NCBI RefSeq assembly: GCF_964340395.1
Contig: NC_135561.1
Coordinates: forward strand, 21,718,486-21,733,485
Reading direction: 5' to 3'
Length of the DNA stretch: 15,000 bases
From: Glandiceps talaboti
Lineage: Eukaryota; Hemichordata; Enteropneusta; Spengelidae
Part shown: positions 1 through 15,000 of the stretch, one piece after another
Layout: every line of letters starts with the position of its first letter
Numbering within the stretch: position 1 is the stretch's first letter
The notes under the pieces: model-generated
The model's database searches: none
What the model saw: only the letters and a program-made list of their open reading frames with translations
Told to the model about the DNA's origin: nothing
Program-made: the position numbers and the translations under genes

Positions 1-291
1 ATTGTGTGTGAGTTCTGTAAACAAATCGTGACGTAAACAAGAATTAAGTTATTTATCACAACTTTAGTGATACAGGTCAATATATACTGTGTACCTTATT
101 AAAAGTGTAATAAATGGTTTCTTTATGAGCGTATTGTTATTTCAAAACATTGTTTAAACACTTGTAAGGTTAATCACTATATAGTTGGATGGTAATACAA
201 TATATAGGTTTGTTTTTATGAAAGGGAGAAATGTGTAGCTACGGCTGCCTCAATGACTCTCGGTATCCTAAATGTACAAATGGAAACTTAC
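1..291. other. Intronic sequence, no feature seen
   Basis: This lies just after the exon 17 donor, so it should be the start of that exon's downstream intron. It is AT-rich with stops in all frames, and I found no exon, polyadenylation context or repeat that I could support. Confidence 0.5.
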
Positions 292-13151
<12,860 letters not shown>

Positions 13152-13419
13152 CTGGAAGGTTGTGAGTGAATTAAATATTAATTGTTCAAAGTTAATGAAA
13201 CAACTCAATCAATCAGCGAACATACATCCGTATGTTATTATAATTCAAACCATTAGTATCTGAATCAAACAACAAACTAACTAACCTACCTACTAACTTT
13301 GCAAATATTCTAATTCTGTCTGAAAACAAACTCAGACTGTCAATAATTACTTTAACCACACGCTTTGTAGATTTCCATTACTACGTCTAAATTATACAAT
13401 AGTACTTATACAATGAATT
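13152..13419 (-). other. Sequence upstream of exon 1, probably intron
   Basis: The phase of exon 1 requires an earlier exon, so this should be intronic. I see no convincing exon. One weak candidate acceptor with a 22-nt frame is listed among the rejected items. Confidence 0.45.
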
Positions 13420-13613
13420 GGAGTACGTCGTGCAACAACACATTGGCAGAAAACATACATTGTACAGAAAAGTGGACTACATCATGCAACTAAATACTGA
13501 CAGAAAACATACATTGTACAGAAAATTGGACTACATCATGCAACTAAATACTGACAGAAAACATACATTGTACCGTTGTAGATACATAGTGCAAACAAAT
13601 AGAAAACGTCAAC
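13420..13613. repeat. 54-bp tandem repeat, about 3.5 copies
   Basis: Units start at 13420, 13474 and 13528, with a partial copy after 13581. The core is ggactacatcatgcaactaa followed by atactgacagaaaacataca. The period is 18 codons, so the plus strand stays open and spells an 18-residue repeat ending TDRKHTLYR. The frame has no upstream ATG (it opens on TTG), so I read it as non-coding. Confidence 0.9.
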
Positions 13614-13674
13614 AGAACGAAAATGCTGATGTTGCTATCACATATCCTTACTGATCAAAACACTACATCCTAGG

Positions 13675-13690
13675 CAGTGTGTGAACTTAA
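13675..13690 (+). repeat. Left terminal inverted repeat of the hAT-like element
   Basis: CAGTGTGTGAACTTAA begins directly after the left ATCCTAGG copy. It differs from the right terminal repeat at two positions (T/C at 8, C/A at 12). Confidence 0.88.
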
Positions 13691-14807
13691 GGGAAAATGA
13701 CTACTGGTCATAAGGACCGACATGTAGCAAATGTTGGTGGTCCTTAAGGAAAACTGCTGGTCCATACTCAATGCAGTTCACGTTCAAGACCTATATTTAT
13801 ATACCCTCCATTTACAGATTAAATGATTTTGAACTTTAATATGATACAACATATCTTTAGATATACTAAAGTAAAAGAGAGTACAACGAATTGTTCACTA
13901 TCCGCTATTATTTCATAAAATTTCCACTCACAGAGTTAACAAATATTAAATAACTTGGAAGTAAATTTTGATTCACTACCAAGTAATATATATTATCACA
14001 TGAATCAAATTGAAAGCAATCAGACTACGCATTTTTCTTACTGTTTTTTTTTTAAAGCTATCGTACTGAAGATATTTTACGAAGTGTACCTGCCTTCTTT
14101 ATTAGTTAAAACGTCATTTTCAGAGTAGTTTATATGTTTTCCGTCAGTTTGTTTTGATCATGGCCACATACATGGGGAACTCTGGTAAATTGATCGGGAA
14201 ACCCGCTAACATTTACCAGCTTTAATACCAGCCTTTAAAAAACAGTGTCTGTTTAAATTCGTCTTCTTCTTCGGAAGCTCATTGCTGCCTTCTAAATATC
14301 GCCACATACTTTATAAATACAACGTGGAACTATCTCAAACACGTTAAAAGTTCCATACACTTAGAACAGTAAACTTTACAACAATTACTATATCATGGTG
14401 GGAAAAGACGCATGAGCTGAATGCGCAAAATGGGTCTGAATGTCTAAGACGTTCTGATTAGTCAAGACACAAATAATTGGAGAAATTCGGTCAATCATGT
14501 GTTTGCTAACATAATTTCATAAAGTAAATGCTGTATGCTACGTCATATGATATGTAGACATGATATCAATATTGACAATAACACGTAGCGAGCTAGCTCT
14601 GTGTCGCTTGACTTGAACGAGATGATGTCAAGAGTAAAATAGGTAACACAAGATCAGATTCATGTAGGTGAAATTGGATATATCTTTGAATAAATGTTAT
14701 TATTTACTCCAAATTTCAGTCGGTCATAAGGACCGATACGTTGTTGTAATTCTGAAAAACTGTCGGTCCAAACGGAAATCTGTTGGTCTCGGGCCGAAGG
14801 ACTGGCG

Positions 14808-14823
14808 TTAATTTCGCACACTG
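14808..14823 (-). repeat. Right terminal inverted repeat of the hAT-like element
   Basis: TTAATTTCGCACACTG on the plus strand reads CAGTGTGCGAAATTAA on the minus strand and is followed directly by the right ATCCTAGG copy. Confidence 0.88.
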
Positions 14824-14897
14824 ATCCTAGGTAACCGTGATATATGATTTGCTAGATGTATAAACCATAATCATATGATGCTTCATAAAGAGACAGG

Positions 14898-15000
14898 TGT
14901 TAGGGAGCGATCAGTTTTCACGGCCGGGGGCGGTAAATCGGGGTGGGGCACCTCAATTTGGGACTCAGAGAAGGGGGTCGTCATTTTTACAAAGTGAATA
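14898..15000. repeat. GC-rich segment, probable edge of a dispersed repeat
   Basis: From about gtgttagggagcgatcag the composition changes sharply to G-rich sequence (cacggccgggggcggtaaat, then cggggtggggcacctcaa), unlike anything else in the window. I recall similar 'agggagcgatcagttttcacggccggggg' strings from marine-invertebrate genomes, but cannot confirm the family here. It runs off the right edge. Confidence 0.45.

Larger units (their letters stand above)
13667..14831. mobile_element. Non-autonomous hAT-like DNA transposon with 8-bp target duplication
   Basis: The element spans 13675-14823 (1,149 bp). The left end is CAGTGTGTGAACTTAA (13675-13690). The reverse complement of the right end (14808-14823) is CAGTGTGCGAAATTAA, identical at 14 of 16 positions. 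Both sides carry the same 8-bp sequence, ATCCTAGG (13667-13674 and 14824-14831). An 8-bp duplication and ends starting CAGTG are established marks of the hAT superfamily. Subterminal regions are rich in ggtcataaggaccga-like motifs (13706 and 14722). No frame inside is long enough for transposase, so it must have been moved by an enzyme made elsewhere. Confidence 0.88.

Noticed and set aside
13288-13312. Possible 22-nt micro-exon (TELEYLQ) before exon 1, after gtttgttttcag
   Set aside because: The acceptor looks good and the phase would fit exon 1, but the donor GTTAGT is weak and seven residues carry no family signal.

Overview
This is animal (metazoan) nuclear DNA. It is AT-rich, carries many microsatellites and minisatellites, and contains one long spliced gene on the minus strand. 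There is no bacterial-style gene layout. The protein resembles large secreted or cell-surface proteins with many FN3-like modules that I associate with marine invertebrates (molluscs, brachiopods, amphioxus, hemichordates). I cannot name the species or phylum from this window.

The minus-strand gene reads from right to left. I can follow 17 exons from 13151 down to 292. Every intron is GT-AG and every junction keeps the reading frame, giving about 1,116 codons with no stop or frameshift. The gene is incomplete at both ends: there is no start codon or signal peptide in view, and the last exon has a good donor pointing out of the left edge. The protein is about seven tandem FN3-like beta-sandwich modules. 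Each tends to have a 'DxTxP/DSTPP' entry, a Trp-containing central strand and a 'YYVxVxAxN' closing strand. A non-modular stretch (exons 4-6) and a small Cys-rich insert (exon 8) interrupt the series. There are 12 N-glycosylation sequons and no visible membrane segment. I recognise the family as a conserved but unnamed animal protein, so I give no gene symbol.

The introns hold most of the repeats: a 58-bp x16 minisatellite (3763-4694), a 77-bp x4 array with dimeric higher-order structure (10318-10625), a tandemly duplicated (TA)n-containing element with a perfect 15-bp hairpin (11637-12144), and long (CAGA/CAAA), (GATA), (GA), (TA), (CA), (AATC/AATT) and (TG) arrays. Two arrays sit directly on the splice sites of exon 10. 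A 44-bp unit spanning the end of exon 1 and its 5' splice site is repeated five times (12844-13061).

Upstream of the gene (13152-15000) lie a 54-bp tandem repeat and a 1,149-bp non-autonomous hAT-like transposon (13675-14823) with 14/16 matching terminal inverted repeats and a perfect 8-bp target duplication, ATCCTAGG. A GC-rich segment that looks like another dispersed repeat begins near 14898 and runs off the right edge.
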